The notes under the pieces: model-generated | The model's database searches: none | What the model was told of the DNA's origin: nothing | Seen by the model: the letters and a program-made list of their open reading frames with translations, nothing else | Position numbers and translations under genes: made by a program | Assembly (NCBI GenBank): GCA_963714995.1 | Contig: CAVQQP010000009.1 | Location: 119,011 to 183,010 of the forward strand | DNA from: Prado023 sp963714995 | GTDB taxonomy: Bacteria; Actinomycetota; Actinomycetes; S36-B12; CAIYMF01 | Direction of reading: 5' to 3' | Length of the DNA: 64,000 nucleotides | Part shown: positions 53,484 to 61,924 of the stretch, one piece after another | Numbering within the stretch: position 1 is the stretch's first letter | How the letters are laid out: each line of letters opens with the position of its first letter

Positions 53484-54746
53484 GTGGCGACCGAGTCCCA
53501 ATCCACCCGCGCAGAGGAGCCGGCCAGCAGGCGGCGCCTGTTCGGCGTCCCTGCCGTGGCCGGGGTCAGCCGGCCCCCGCGGGTCCGGGCTGCGGGCAGG
53601 TCCCCGGCCGATGCGGGGGCGCCTCCGGCCGAGCAGGCGGCGCCCGCCGCGCAGTCCGCGACCGAGGCCAGTGCCGTCCCCGCTGACCTCGCGCGGGTCC
53701 TGGGTGCCCTGAGCACCCCCGCTGTCTGGCTGGATGCCACGGACACCGTGCTGTGGGCGCACCCGGCACTCGAGACGATCCGGGTGGTGCGCCGCGGTGC
53801 CATGAACATCCCGGAGATCGCCAAGATGATCCAGCGGTCCCGCGCCTCCGACCAACCCTTCGCACGCGACCTCACGGTCCGACGGCCCGGGCGCCGGCAG
53901 GCCGGCGTCCGGCTGCGGGTGCGGGTGGCCCCGATGACCAACGGATCAGCGCTGGTCCTCGTCGACGACATCACCGAGGCCGAGCGACTCGACCATGCCC
54001 GGCGTGACTTCGTGGCCAACGTCAGCCACGAGCTGAAGACTCCGATCGGTGCCCTTGCGCTGCTGGCCGAGGCCGTGCACGAGGCGCAGCAGGACCCCGA
54101 GGCCGTCGAGCGCTTCACGACCCGGATGCTGGGCGAGACCCGCAGGCTGACCACGCTCATCAACGACCTCATGGACCTCTCCCGCCTCGAGGGAGTGGAG
54201 CCGCTGCAGCCGATGAGCCCGGTGGATGTCGACGAGGTGGTCGCGCAGGCATGCGACGACGCCCGGTCGATGGCCCAGGACAAGGACATCTCCTTCCTGC
54301 GCGGCGGGGTGGGCGGGCTGCAGGTCGAAGGGGTTCCGGCGCAGCTGGCCACGGCCGTGCGCAACCTGATCGTGAATGCCATCAACTACAGCCCAGCCTC
54401 GACGAAGGTGGCCGTGACCACCGGCCTGTCCGACGGTTCGGTCACGATCGCCGTCACCGATCAGGGGATGGGCATCCCCCCCGGGGAGCTGGACCGGATC
54501 TTCGAGCGGTTCTACCGGGTCGACCCCGCCCGGTCGCGCGACACCGGCGGAACCGGACTCGGCCTGGCCATCGTCAAGCACGTGTGCGCCAACCACGGCG
54601 GCGACTGCGACGTGTGGTCCAAGGTCGGGGAGGGCTCGACCTTCACCATCCGTCTGCCGGCCCTGACCGAGAAGGTGGCCAAGAAGGCCGCCACCCGCAC
54701 CGCGCGGCCCCGGACGAGCAGCACCCCAGCCAAGGAGGAGCAGTGA
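53484..54746 (+). CDS. senX3: sensor histidine kinase SenX3, lacking membrane helices
   Basis: A 420-residue histidine kinase that should phosphorylate RegX3. Residues 65-165 look like a PAS-type domain (VLGALSTPAVWLDATDTVLW); the kinase core has the phospho-His in FVANVSHELKTPIGALALL (His182), the N-box NLIVNAINYSP, and the ATP-lid motifs DQGMGIPPGEL and GGTGLGLAIVKHV. Mycobacterial SenX3 begins with two membrane helices. Here the first 65 residues are Ala/Pro/Arg-rich with no hydrophobic stretch, so the protein is probably cytosolic or recruited by PhoU. GTG 53484 follows TATCCT at 7 nt, a leaderless arrangement, and there is no room upstream for missing helices. It overlaps regX3 by GTGA. 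Confidence 0.9.
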   Translation: MATESQSTRAEEPASRRRLFGVPAVAGVSRPPRVRAAGRSPADAGAPPAEQAAPAAQSATEASAVPADLARVLGALSTPAVWLDATDTVLWAHPALETIRVVRRGAMNIPEIAKMIQRSRASDQPFARDLTVRRPGRRQAGVRLRVRVAPMTNGSALVLVDDITEAERLDHARRDFVANVSHELKTPIGALALLAEAVHEAQQDPEAVERFTTRMLGETRRLTTLINDLMDLSRLEGVEPLQPMSPVDVDEVVAQACDDARSMAQDKDISFLRGGVGGLQVEGVPAQLATAVRNLIVNAINYSPASTKVAVTTGLSDGSVTIAVTDQGMGIPPGELDRIFERFYRVDPARSRDTGGTGLGLAIVKHVCANHGGDCDVWSKVGEGSTFTIRLPALTEKVAKKAATRTARPRTSSTPAKEEQ

Positions 54747-55420
54747 CCAGGATCATGGTCGTCGAGGACGAGGAGTCGTTCTCCGATGCCCTGAGCTTCA
54801 TGCTGCGCAAGGAGGGCTTCGCCGTGTCCGTCGCCACCACGGGACCTGACGCCCTGGCGCAGTTCGAGCGCGAGCCGGCCGACCTGGTCCTCCTGGACCT
54901 CATGCTCCCCGGGATGTCGGGCACCGACGTGTGCCGGACCATCCGGGCGAAGTCACGGGTGCCGATCATCATGGTCACGGCGAAGGACTCCGAGATCGAC
55001 AAGGTCCTGGGCCTCGAGCTCGGCGCGGACGACTACGTCACGAAGCCGTTCTCGAGCCGGGAGCTGGTGGCCCGCATCCGGGCCGTGCTGCGCCGGAACG
55101 TCGACGACTTCGATGAGGATCCGGTGGTGGAGGCCGGGCCGGTCCGGATCGACCCGGAGCGCCACCAGGTCCTGGTCAACGGGCAGGCCGTCGCCATGCC
55201 GCTCAAGGAGTTCGACCTGTTGGAGTACCTCGTGCGCAACTCCGGCCGGGTGCTGACCCGGGGCCAGCTCATCGACCGGATCTGGGGCTCGGACTACGTG
55301 GGGGACACCAAGACCCTGGACGTGCACGTCAAGCGCCTGCGCGCGAAGGTCGAGGCCGATCCGGCGCACCCGGTGCACCTGCTGACGGTGCGCGGGCTGG
55401 GCTACAAGTTCGAGGGATGA
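54743..55420 (+). CDS. regX3: phosphate response regulator RegX3
   Basis: A 225-residue OmpR-family regulator. The receiver domain (MVVEDEESFSDALSFMLRKE, phospho-acceptor Asp52 in LLDLMLPGMSG, conserved Lys in YVTKPFSSREL) is joined to a winged helix (PLKEFDLLEYLVRNSGRVLT, then TKTLDVHVKRLRAKVE and LLTVRGLGYKFEG). GTG 54743 overlaps senX3 and follows AAGGAGGAG. It should bind the 11-nt-spaced GTTCACC repeats seen before pstS, pit and in the phoU-senX3 gap. Confidence 0.95.
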   Translation: MTRIMVVEDEESFSDALSFMLRKEGFAVSVATTGPDALAQFEREPADLVLLDLMLPGMSGTDVCRTIRAKSRVPIIMVTAKDSEIDKVLGLELGADDYVTKPFSSRELVARIRAVLRRNVDDFDEDPVVEAGPVRIDPERHQVLVNGQAVAMPLKEFDLLEYLVRNSGRVLTRGQLIDRIWGSDYVGDTKTLDVHVKRLRAKVEADPAHPVHLLTVRGLGYKFEG

Positions 55421-55427
55421 GCCCCGG

Positions 55428-55931
55428 TCACTGCGTGAGAGCAGCTGCCGGTCCGTACCCCTCGTAGTAGCCGACCGCGGGGACCACGGCCACGCTGCGG
55501 GTCTCGGATCCTGCCCGCTCGAAGCTGAAGGTCACGGTCGCGTACGAGCCCGGGGTCACCGACACCCCGGTCAGCACGATCTGCTCCGCACCGGGGCCGC
55601 CCACCTGGACCGAGGCCCCCGACTTCACGGCGATCGGGATCCGCTGCGACGAGGTGGTCGCCGGCTCGGTGCTGACCTTCACCAGGGCATCGGGCATCTC
55701 GCCCTCGTTGACGAGCGTCATGACCAGGGAGGCGACCCCGCTCTGCCCCTCGGGGCCGGTCACGAGTGTGGCGTCCTGCACCTTGATGTCGGGGCCGACG
55801 AGGAAGTCGGTGCCGTTCCCGGTGGGCCCCTGGGTGTTCACGGTGTTGTCGAAACCCTGGTAGCAGCCGGCGGTCGGCAGCACGGCGACGAGGCTGACGG
55901 CAAGGGCAACGACGGCACGGGATCGAATCAC
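55428..55931 (-). CDS. lpqE: LpqE-like lipoprotein
   Basis: A 167-residue exported protein. The N-terminus (VIRSRAVVALAVSLVAVL) is a signal sequence ending in the lipobox PTAGC, so it should be a lipoprotein with Cys near residue 20. The mature part is all-beta with alternating hydrophobic residues (ASLVMTLVNEGEMPDALVKV, GSYATVTFSFERAGS), resembling the copper-chaperone-type or immunoglobulin-like fold of LpqE-type proteins. Position next to carD is as for LpqE in Mycobacterium. GTG 55931 lies 7 nt after TAGGGT, favouring it over the GTG at 55940. The function is unknown. Confidence 0.75.
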   Translation of the reverse strand: MIRSRAVVALAVSLVAVLPTAGCYQGFDNTVNTQGPTGNGTDFLVGPDIKVQDATLVTGPEGQSGVASLVMTLVNEGEMPDALVKVSTEPATTSSQRIPIAVKSGASVQVGGPGAEQIVLTGVSVTPGSYATVTFSFERAGSETRSVAVVPAVGYYEGYGPAAALTQ

Positions 55932-56021
55932 GTCAGGCACCCTATCGGGTGATCACGGTCACAGGCCCCCCCACCCCGGCGTGTTAGACTGGGGGTCCAC
56001 CGGAAGGGGTCTGGCGCACAT

Positions 56022-56504
56022 ATGACGTTCAAGGTTGGCGACACCGTTGTGTATCCCCACCACGGGGCCGCGCTCATCGAGTCCATCGAGGTCCGTTCCA
56101 TCAAGGGGGTCGACCGGGAGTACCTGGTCCTGCGCGTGGCCCAGGGTGACCTGACAGTCCGGGTCCCCTCCGACAACGTCGACCTGGTCGGCGTCCGCGA
56201 CGTGGTCAACGCCGAGGGCCTGGATCGGGTCTTCGACGTGCTGCGACAGCCGTACACCGAGGAGCCGACCAACTGGTCGCGCCGCTACAAGGCGAACCTC
56301 GAGAAGCTGGCCTCCGGCGACGTGATCAAGGTCGCTGAGGTCGTCCGCGACCTGTGGCGCCGCGAGCGCGAGCGCGGGCTGTCGGCCGGCGAGAAGCGCA
56401 TGCTCAGCAAGGCGCGCCAGATCCTGGTCAGCGAGCTCGCCCTGGCCGAGCACACCAACGAGGACAAGGCCGAGGCCATCCTCGACGAGGTCCTGCAGTC
56501 CTGA
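56022..56504 (+). CDS. carD: RNA polymerase-binding transcription regulator CarD
   Basis: A 160-residue essential regulator of rRNA and other promoters. The N-terminal RNA-polymerase-interacting domain begins MTFKVGDTVVYPHHGAALIE and the C-terminal DNA-binding part has the conserved Trp in YTEEPTNWSRRYKANLEKL and the helical VVRDLWRRERERGLSAGEKR. CarD stabilises the open complex. TAGACT (55985-55990) gives a 30-nt leader with GGAAGGGG as ribosome-binding site, an ordinary leadered start unlike most neighbours. A hairpin terminator follows. Confidence 0.96.
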   Translation: MTFKVGDTVVYPHHGAALIESIEVRSIKGVDREYLVLRVAQGDLTVRVPSDNVDLVGVRDVVNAEGLDRVFDVLRQPYTEEPTNWSRRYKANLEKLASGDVIKVAEVVRDLWRRERERGLSAGEKRMLSKARQILVSELALAEHTNEDKAEAILDEVLQS

Positions 56505-56519
56505 CCCCTCAAGACCTGC

Positions 56520-56552
56520 GACGCCCACCGCCGAACCCGGCCGGTGGGCGTC
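56520..56552 (+). terminator. hairpin terminator after carD
   Basis: GACGCCCACCG (56520-56530) and CGGTGGGCGTC (56542-56552) form a perfect 11-bp stem with an 11-nt loop, 16 bp after the carD stop. No T-run. It ends 22 bp before the ispD start. Confidence 0.65.
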
Positions 56553-56573
56553 GATGTCTGTAGCGTGACGCCC

Positions 56574-57311
56574 GTGGACCCCCGACCCGTCGTCGCGATC
56601 GTCCCGGCCGCTGGCTCGGGCGAGCGGTTGGGCGCGGGGGTCCCCAAGGCACTGGCCCTGCTCGCGGGGGAGCCGATCCTGGCCCACGCCGTGCGCGCGC
56701 TGGTCGCCGAGCCGCGGGTCGGGCTGGTGGTGCTGGCCGCACCCGAGGGCCGCGAGGACGCCATGGCCGAGGTCGCCGCCGCGGAGTCCCAGGGCGTTCC
56801 GGTGGTGGCTGTCACGGGAGGTGCGACGCGGGCGGAGTCGGTGGCACTCGCCCTGGCCGTCGTGCCCGACGAGTTCGAGGTCGCGCTCGTGCACGACGCT
56901 GCCCGCTGCCTCGTGCCGGTCGAGGTGGTGTCCGCGGTGATCGATGCGGTCCTGGCCGGGGCGGTCGCGGTGGTCCCCGGTGCCCCAGTCGTGGACACGA
57001 TCCGCGAGCTGACGCCCGACGGCGGGTCACGCACGATCGATCGATCCATGCTCCGGGCGGTCCAGACGCCGCAGGGGTTCGTCACGGACGTGCTGCGGCG
57101 GGCGCATGCCGCCGGCGACCAGGGAGCCACCGACGACGCCGGGATGGTCGAGGCGCTGGGCCTGCCCGTCGTGCTGGTGGCCGGGCATCCGCGCGCGTTC
57201 AAGGTCACGACCGCCCAGGACCTGCTGCTCGCCGAGGCGATCCTGGCCGGGGGCGCCGGCTCCGGGGCCGCTGGTCCTTGGGGCGCCGAGACCGCGGAGG
57301 GAGATCGATGA
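56574..57311 (+). CDS. ispD: 2-C-methyl-D-erythritol 4-phosphate cytidylyltransferase
   Basis: A 245-residue enzyme of the non-mevalonate isoprenoid pathway that couples CTP to methylerythritol phosphate. Signature residues are AAGSGERLGAGVPKALALL (CTP loop), VHDAARCLVPVEVV, RSMLRAVQTPQGF and TDDAGMVEALGLPV. GTG 56574 is 7 nt after TAGCGT (56561-56566) and starts right at the first strand; earlier in-frame GTGs add unconserved residues. It overlaps ispF by ATGA, so the two successive pathway enzymes are cotranslated. Confidence 0.93.
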   Translation: MDPRPVVAIVPAAGSGERLGAGVPKALALLAGEPILAHAVRALVAEPRVGLVVLAAPEGREDAMAEVAAAESQGVPVVAVTGGATRAESVALALAVVPDEFEVALVHDAARCLVPVEVVSAVIDAVLAGAVAVVPGAPVVDTIRELTPDGGSRTIDRSMLRAVQTPQGFVTDVLRRAHAAGDQGATDDAGMVEALGLPVVLVAGHPRAFKVTTAQDLLLAEAILAGGAGSGAAGPWGAETAEGDR

Positions 57312-57799
57312 CCGTGTGGCCGTTGGTGGGGATCGGGGTCGACGTGCACCCGTACGCCGACCCGGATGACGGCCGCACGCTGGCCCTGGCGTGCCTGACG
57401 TGGCCGGGGGAGAACGGCCTGGCGGGGCACTCGGATGCCGACGTGGTCGCGCACGCCGTCTGCGACGCCCTGCTCTCGGCCGCTGGGCTGGGGGACCTCG
57501 GGTCCAACTTCGGGACGGCCGAACCCCAGTGGGCGGGAGCATCGGGGGCGGCCCTGCTCGGCGAGACGCTGCGCCGGCTGACCGCTGCCGGGTTCACGAT
57601 CGGCAACGTGGCCGTGCAGGTGATCGGCAACCGCCCGAAGGTCGGACCGCGGCGGGCCGAGGGCGAGGCGGCCCTGTCGGCCGCGCTCGGGGGTGCCACC
57701 GTCCGACTGTCCGCGACCACCACCGACGGGCTGGGCCTGACCGGCCGGGGCGAGGGCATCGCCGCGCTCGCCACCGCCCTGGTGGTCCCGGCCGGGTGA
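57308..57799 (+). CDS. ispF: 2-C-methyl-D-erythritol 2,4-cyclodiphosphate synthase
   Basis: A 163-residue trimeric zinc enzyme of the same pathway as IspD. Metal ligands and substrate loops are present: GVDVHPYADP (Asp-x-His), GHSDADVVAHAVCDALLSA, GDLGSNFGTAEPQWAG and the C-terminal ATTTDGLGLTGRGEGIAA. It starts inside the ispD stop (ATGA). A T-rich hairpin lies downstream (57935-57955). Confidence 0.94.
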   Translation: MTVWPLVGIGVDVHPYADPDDGRTLALACLTWPGENGLAGHSDADVVAHAVCDALLSAAGLGDLGSNFGTAEPQWAGASGAALLGETLRRLTAAGFTIGNVAVQVIGNRPKVGPRRAEGEAALSAALGGATVRLSATTTDGLGLTGRGEGIAALATALVVPAG

Positions 57800-58117
57800 G
57801 CGCCGGCGCCGGGCCGGGCGGGGGGGCCCAGAACCCCGGCCCGGGAACCTCGCGCCCTTTGTCGTTGATCCGACCACGTTTCCCCGGCTCCGACGTGGGT
57901 GATCGCCATCCTCGCGCCTGCTCCCGTCGAACCGCCCCCGCTTCCTGGGGGTTTTCGACGCGAACGGGCGCGAGGTCGGCCCTGGTCAACTCAGGCGGGC
58001 GCGGGTTCGACCACAACGGGCGCGAGGTTGGTCGGGACAGCAGGCTCCACGGCTCCGCGGCCCTGCGCCGGACCTGGGTCGTGCTTCGGCGGCCCGTCGG
58101 GGTGGCTGGCCGGCCGG
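57800..58117. repeat. ispF-cysS gap with repeated GGGCGCGAGG motifs and hairpins
   Basis: The 331-bp gap holds no gene. The motif GGGCGCGAGG or a close variant occurs four times: inverted at about 57849 and 57910, direct at about 57966 and 58019. Two opposed copies form the outer arms of a large hairpin. This looks like a cluster of short palindromic repeats. Confidence 0.6.
57910..57975 (+). terminator. nested hairpin with T-tail after ispF
   Basis: The inner stem CCCCC/GGGGG (57935-57939 and 57947-57951, 7-nt loop) is followed by TTTT, a classic intrinsic terminator shape rare in this sequence. Imperfect outer arms of over 20 bp (CCTCGCGCC at 57910 against GGCGCGAGG at 57967) extend it into a long hairpin. 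Confidence 0.65.
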
Positions 58118-58130
58118 TAGAATCGCCCGG

Positions 58131-59540
58131 GTGAGCCTGAGACTGCACGACACCGCCACGCGCAGCACGCGCGACTTCGTCCCCCTCGAAGCGGGTCGGG
58201 TGTCGGTGTACGTCTGCGGGGCCACCGTGCAGTCCGCGCCGCACATCGGACACATCCGCTCCGGGGTGAGCTTCGACATCCTCCGGCGCTGGTTGACCGC
58301 GTCCGGGTACGACGTGACGTTCCTGCGCAACGTCACCGACATCGACGACAAGATCCTGGCCAGGGCCCTCGAGGAGTCGCGACCCTGGTGGGCTGTCGCG
58401 GCGCACTACGAGCGGGCGTTCGCCGAGGCGTACTCGATCCTCGGGTGCCTGCCTCCCACGCTCGAGCCCCGGGCGACGGGTCATGTGCCGGCGATGATCA
58501 CCCTGATGCACCGGCTGATCGACTCCGGGCACGCCTATGCCTCGGATGGTGACGTGTACTTCGACGTGGCCTCCTACCCCGAGTACGGCGCGCTGTCCGG
58601 GCAGCGGATCGCCGACATGCAGCCCGCCGAGGACGCCGACCCGAACGCCCGCAAGCGCGACGTGCGGGACTTCGCGCTGTGGAAGGGCACCCGCGACGGC
58701 GGTCCGGGATGGGAGACCCCGTGGGGGGTCGGCCGTCCCGGCTGGCACCTGGAGTGCTCGGCGATGGCCGGGATGTACCTGGGCAGCGCCTTCGACATCC
58801 ACGGCGGTGGCCTGGACCTGGTGTTCCCGCACCACGAGAACGAGATCGCCCAGTCGAGGGCCGTCGGTGACGGCTTCGCCCAGTACTGGATGCACAACGC
58901 CTGGGTGACCACCTCCGGGGAGAAGATGAGCAAGTCCCTGGGGAACTCACTGCTGGTCACCGAGGTGGTCAAGCGCGTGCGACCGGTGGAGCTGCGGTTC
59001 TACCTGGGGTCGGCGCACTACCGGTCGCACATCGAGTTCTCCGAGGGTGCGCTGGCTGATGCCGCCGCCGGCTACCGACGCCTCGAGGGCTTCGTCCAGC
59101 GGGCGGTCGAGCGGGTGGGCGCTGCCGGACCGACCACGTTCGGCGAGGGCCTTCCCGAGGCGTTCGTCGCCGCGATGGACGACGACCTCGGCGTGCCGGC
59201 CGCACTTGCCGTCATCCACGAGTCGGTCTCCGAGGGCAACCGGATGCTGGCCGATCGGGGCTCGGACGCCGAGCTGACGGCCCTGCTCGGGTCGGTCCGC
59301 GGGATGCTCGACATCCTCGGCGTCGATCCCCTCGACCCGACCTGGGGTGCGGGCACGAGCTCCTCCGATGCGGCGCACGACGCCCTCGACGCGCTCGTCA
59401 AGGAGCGCCTGGCCGCCCGGCAGGCTGCTCGGGAAGCCCGGGACTTCGCGGCCGCGGATGCGGTGCGCGACTCACTACGGGCCGCGGGGGTCCTCATCGA
59501 GGACACCCCTGACGGTCCGCGCTGGTCACTGGAGGCGTGA
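58131..59540 (+). CDS. cysS: cysteinyl-tRNA synthetase
   Basis: A 469-residue class I aminoacyl-tRNA synthetase. Motifs in order: zinc and substrate Cys in VYVCGATVQSAPHIGHIRSG with the HIGH variant, WHLECSAMAGMYLG, HHENEIAQSRAVGDGFA and the KMSKS loop KMSKSLGN. Length is normal. GTG 58131 is exactly 7 nt after TAGAAT (58118-58123), so the message is probably leaderless. rlmB starts within its stop (TGATG). Being the full-length enzyme, it is the CysRS proper and not the related MshC ligase of mycothiol synthesis, which shares the fold but is shorter. Confidence 0.95.
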   Translation: MSLRLHDTATRSTRDFVPLEAGRVSVYVCGATVQSAPHIGHIRSGVSFDILRRWLTASGYDVTFLRNVTDIDDKILARALEESRPWWAVAAHYERAFAEAYSILGCLPPTLEPRATGHVPAMITLMHRLIDSGHAYASDGDVYFDVASYPEYGALSGQRIADMQPAEDADPNARKRDVRDFALWKGTRDGGPGWETPWGVGRPGWHLECSAMAGMYLGSAFDIHGGGLDLVFPHHENEIAQSRAVGDGFAQYWMHNAWVTTSGEKMSKSLGNSLLVTEVVKRVRPVELRFYLGSAHYRSHIEFSEGALADAAAGYRRLEGFVQRAVERVGAAGPTTFGEGLPEAFVAAMDDDLGVPAALAVIHESVSEGNRMLADRGSDAELTALLGSVRGMLDILGVDPLDPTWGAGTSSSDAAHDALDALVKERLAARQAAREARDFAAADAVRDSLRAAGVLIEDTPDGPRWSLEA

Positions 59541-60970
59541 TGGCAGGCAATTCGCAACGGCGCGGGGCGACCCGCAAGCCGGGCACGAAGAAGGGCCAGG
59601 TCGTCGGGTCGGGCGGCCAGCCGCGGCAGAAGCTCGAGGGTCGGGGTCCGACCCCGAAGGCGGAGGAGCGCCCCGGGCACACGGCCTACCGACGAGCGCG
59701 CTCGGCTGAGAAGTATGCGTCCAAGTCCTCGGGCGGACGGGGCGGCTCGAAGTCCGGATCCGGGCGCAGCGGCAAGAAGTCCGCCAACGAGTCGGTGGCG
59801 GGACGGAACTCCGTGCTCGAGGCGCTGCAGGCAGGCATCCCTGCGTCGGCGCTGCACGTGCAGCAGTACCTCGACGCCGACGACCGCGTCCGTGAGGCGA
59901 TGAAGCTGGCCGTGGGTCGGGGGATCCCCCTGCTGGAGACCACGCGGGGCGACCTCGACCGGCTCAGCGACAGTGCGGTCCATCAGGGCATCGTGCTGCG
60001 GGTCCCGCCGTACAAGTACGCCGATCCTGAGGATCTGCTGGCCGACGCCTTCGGGTCCGGCGACCAGCCGTTGTTCGTCGTCCTCGACGGGGTCACCGAT
60101 CCCCGCAACCTCGGTGCCGTGGTCCGCTCGGCGGCGGCCTTCGGGGCGCACGGCGTGGTGATCCCGGAGCGGCGTGCCGCGGGGATGACGCCCTCAGCCT
60201 GGAAGACCTCGGCGGGCGCGGCATCGCGGGTCCCGGTCGCCCGCGCCACCAACCTCGTGCGCTGGCTCGTGGCCGCCCAGAAGTCCGGCGCGACGGTCAT
60301 CGGCCTGGCGATGGGCGGCGGGATGGAGCTGCCCGACCTCGACCCGGCCGTCACGACCGGACCGCTGGTCATCGTGGTGGGCAGCGAGGGCAAGGGCCTC
60401 GGGCACCTGGTGTCGCAGACCTGCGACCACCTGGTGGCCATCCCGATGGACGCCGCCACCGAGTCCCTGAACGCCGGAGTAGCCGCAGGCGTCGCCCTCT
60501 ACAGCGTGGCGACAACCCGCCGCAGCGCGCTGAGCGATTCGATCCAAGTCTGCGCGCGCGGAGACGTGGTTGCGTCAAGTCTCAGGCGCGTCCGCGGCCG
60601 CATTCTTGGAGCGAATCCCAGGGTGGGCTGGGGCGGGCTCAGGGGCCGGATGCGTCTACGTCTTCTGCTGCTTCGGGGTCGTCTACCGGGGGGCCCAGGA
60701 CTGCGGCCTCATCGGGCTTGGCCGGCAGGATCGTGGCCACGTAGTCGTCGGTGGCTGCTTCGAGGCCCACGTCCGAGCCTTGCCGCTCCGAGGTGTACCA
60801 CCGGTGGGTCAGCACCTCGTTCACCAGCTCGGGGCCCTCGAACTTGCTGCGCAGGTCGCGGGGGATCCGTTGCAGGACCGCCTCGTAGACGTCGGTCACC
60901 CAGCGGCGGGCGGCGGCGCGCTCGTCCTGTTCGAGGCCGGCGACGTAGCGGTAGGAGTCGATGTCGTTGA
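59540..60970 (+). CDS. rlmB: 23S rRNA (guanosine-2'-O-)-methyltransferase RlmB-like, C-terminus probably misread
   Basis: A SpoU/TrmH-type 2'-O-methyltransferase. An Arg/Lys/Gly-rich N-terminal tail of about 85 residues precedes the substrate-binding domain (SVAGRNSVLEALQAGIPASA) and the SAM knot: VLDGVTDPRNLGAVVRSAAA, VIVVGSEGKGLGHLV and IPMDAATESLNAGVAAGVAL. Family similarity ends at YSVATTRRS near 60525, giving about 328 residues, the usual length. The frame stays open to 60970 over the antisense of the next gene, and a TGA in the +1 frame occurs at 60531, so an indel near the end is likely. ATG 59540 overlaps the cysS stop by one base. Confidence 0.85.
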   Translation: MAGNSQRRGATRKPGTKKGQVVGSGGQPRQKLEGRGPTPKAEERPGHTAYRRARSAEKYASKSSGGRGGSKSGSGRSGKKSANESVAGRNSVLEALQAGIPASALHVQQYLDADDRVREAMKLAVGRGIPLLETTRGDLDRLSDSAVHQGIVLRVPPYKYADPEDLLADAFGSGDQPLFVVLDGVTDPRNLGAVVRSAAAFGAHGVVIPERRAAGMTPSAWKTSAGAASRVPVARATNLVRWLVAAQKSGATVIGLAMGGGMELPDLDPAVTTGPLVIVVGSEGKGLGHLVSQTCDHLVAIPMDAATESLNAGVAAGVALYSVATTRRSALSDSIQVCARGDVVASSLRRVRGRILGANPRVGWGGLRGRMRLRLLLLRGRLPGGPGLRPHRAWPAGSWPRSRRWLLRGPRPSLAAPRCTTGGSAPRSPARGPRTCCAGRGGSVAGPPRRRRSPSGGRRRARPVRGRRRSGRSRCR

Positions 60971-61892
60971 GCAGGCGCCGGGCCTGGTTCTCGTGCATCT
61001 CCAGGCCCGTGAGGTGCATCATCCGGCGGCGGTGGTGCCCGGCGTCGACCACCTTGGGCCGGACGCGGATGGCCGAGCCCTCCTCGGTGGAGTCGGCCGT
61101 GAGCTCGGCGACGTCGAAGCCCAGCCCGTTGAGGGTCCGCAGCAGCGTGTGGATCTGGTAGCGGTCCGAGCTCGACACGGTCACCGCGTCGGTGAGGGTC
61201 ATCCACAGGTGGTCGTACCGCCGTTGGAAGTCCGCGCCGACCTCCGCGGGGTCGAGCGAATCGGGGACCATCCCGCCGGCCTGCAGGTCCATGAGCTCGC
61301 CCATGACGTTCATGGCTGCGGTGTCCATGTCGTAGGCCCGCTGGCCGCGCGAGAGCGACTCGTGCAGCTCCCCGGTCTCGGCGTCGACGAGGTGGGCCGA
61401 GAACGCGCCCGCGTCGCGCAGGAACAGCGTGTTGGACAGCGAGCAGTCGTTCCACGCGAATCCCAGCAGGTGCAGCCGGACGATGAGCAGGACCAGGGCA
61501 TCGAGCAGCCGCTCCCAGGTGTCCTGGCCGAGGGTCGGCTTGACCAGCGCCCGGTAGGGCAGGGAGAACGACAGGTGCCGGGTGATCAGCGCGGCCGGCA
61601 GGTCCTCGCCCTGGGCGTCCACCCGACCGGCGATGACCCCGACCGGCTCGACGCACGGGGCGCCGAGCCGGCGGAGGTCGAACAGCAGCGCGTACTCGCG
61701 CTGCGCGAAGGACTCCTCGATCTCCTTGATCGCGAACACCGCGCCGTTGATCCGGACGAACCGCACGGTGTGCCGCGAGATGCCCCGCGGCATCGCCACC
61801 GTGTCCTCTGCGGGCCACTGCTCCAGGGCGATGTCCCAGGGCAGGAACAGCAGATCAGGCTCCGCCGCCGTGGCCGTGGCGCGCAGCGGCAT
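60639..61892 (-). CDS. DUF4032 protein with kinase-like fold
   Basis: A 417-residue protein. The first 200 residues look like a protein-kinase or lipopolysaccharide-kinase fold: VFAIKEIEESFAQREYALL (Lys and Glu pair), LLGFAWNDCSLSNTLFL (catalytic-loop-like Asp and Asn) and HLVDAETGELHESL (metal-binding Asp). The rest is the DUF4032 domain with GHHRRRMMHLTGLEMHENQA and ELVNEVLTHRWYTSERQG. Activity and substrate are unknown. It follows the sugar ABC ATPase by 32 bp and is probably cotranscribed with it. The convergent rlmB frame overlaps its 3' end on paper. Confidence 0.82.
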   Translation of the reverse strand: MPLRATATAAEPDLLFLPWDIALEQWPAEDTVAMPRGISRHTVRFVRINGAVFAIKEIEESFAQREYALLFDLRRLGAPCVEPVGVIAGRVDAQGEDLPAALITRHLSFSLPYRALVKPTLGQDTWERLLDALVLLIVRLHLLGFAWNDCSLSNTLFLRDAGAFSAHLVDAETGELHESLSRGQRAYDMDTAAMNVMGELMDLQAGGMVPDSLDPAEVGADFQRRYDHLWMTLTDAVTVSSSDRYQIHTLLRTLNGLGFDVAELTADSTEEGSAIRVRPKVVDAGHHRRRMMHLTGLEMHENQARRLLNDIDSYRYVAGLEQDERAAARRWVTDVYEAVLQRIPRDLRSKFEGPELVNEVLTHRWYTSERQGSDVGLEAATDDYVATILPAKPDEAAVLGPPVDDPEAAEDVDASGP

Positions 61893-61924
61893 CCGGGCTC
61901 CTCAGTCGGTGACGGGCGCCTGAG

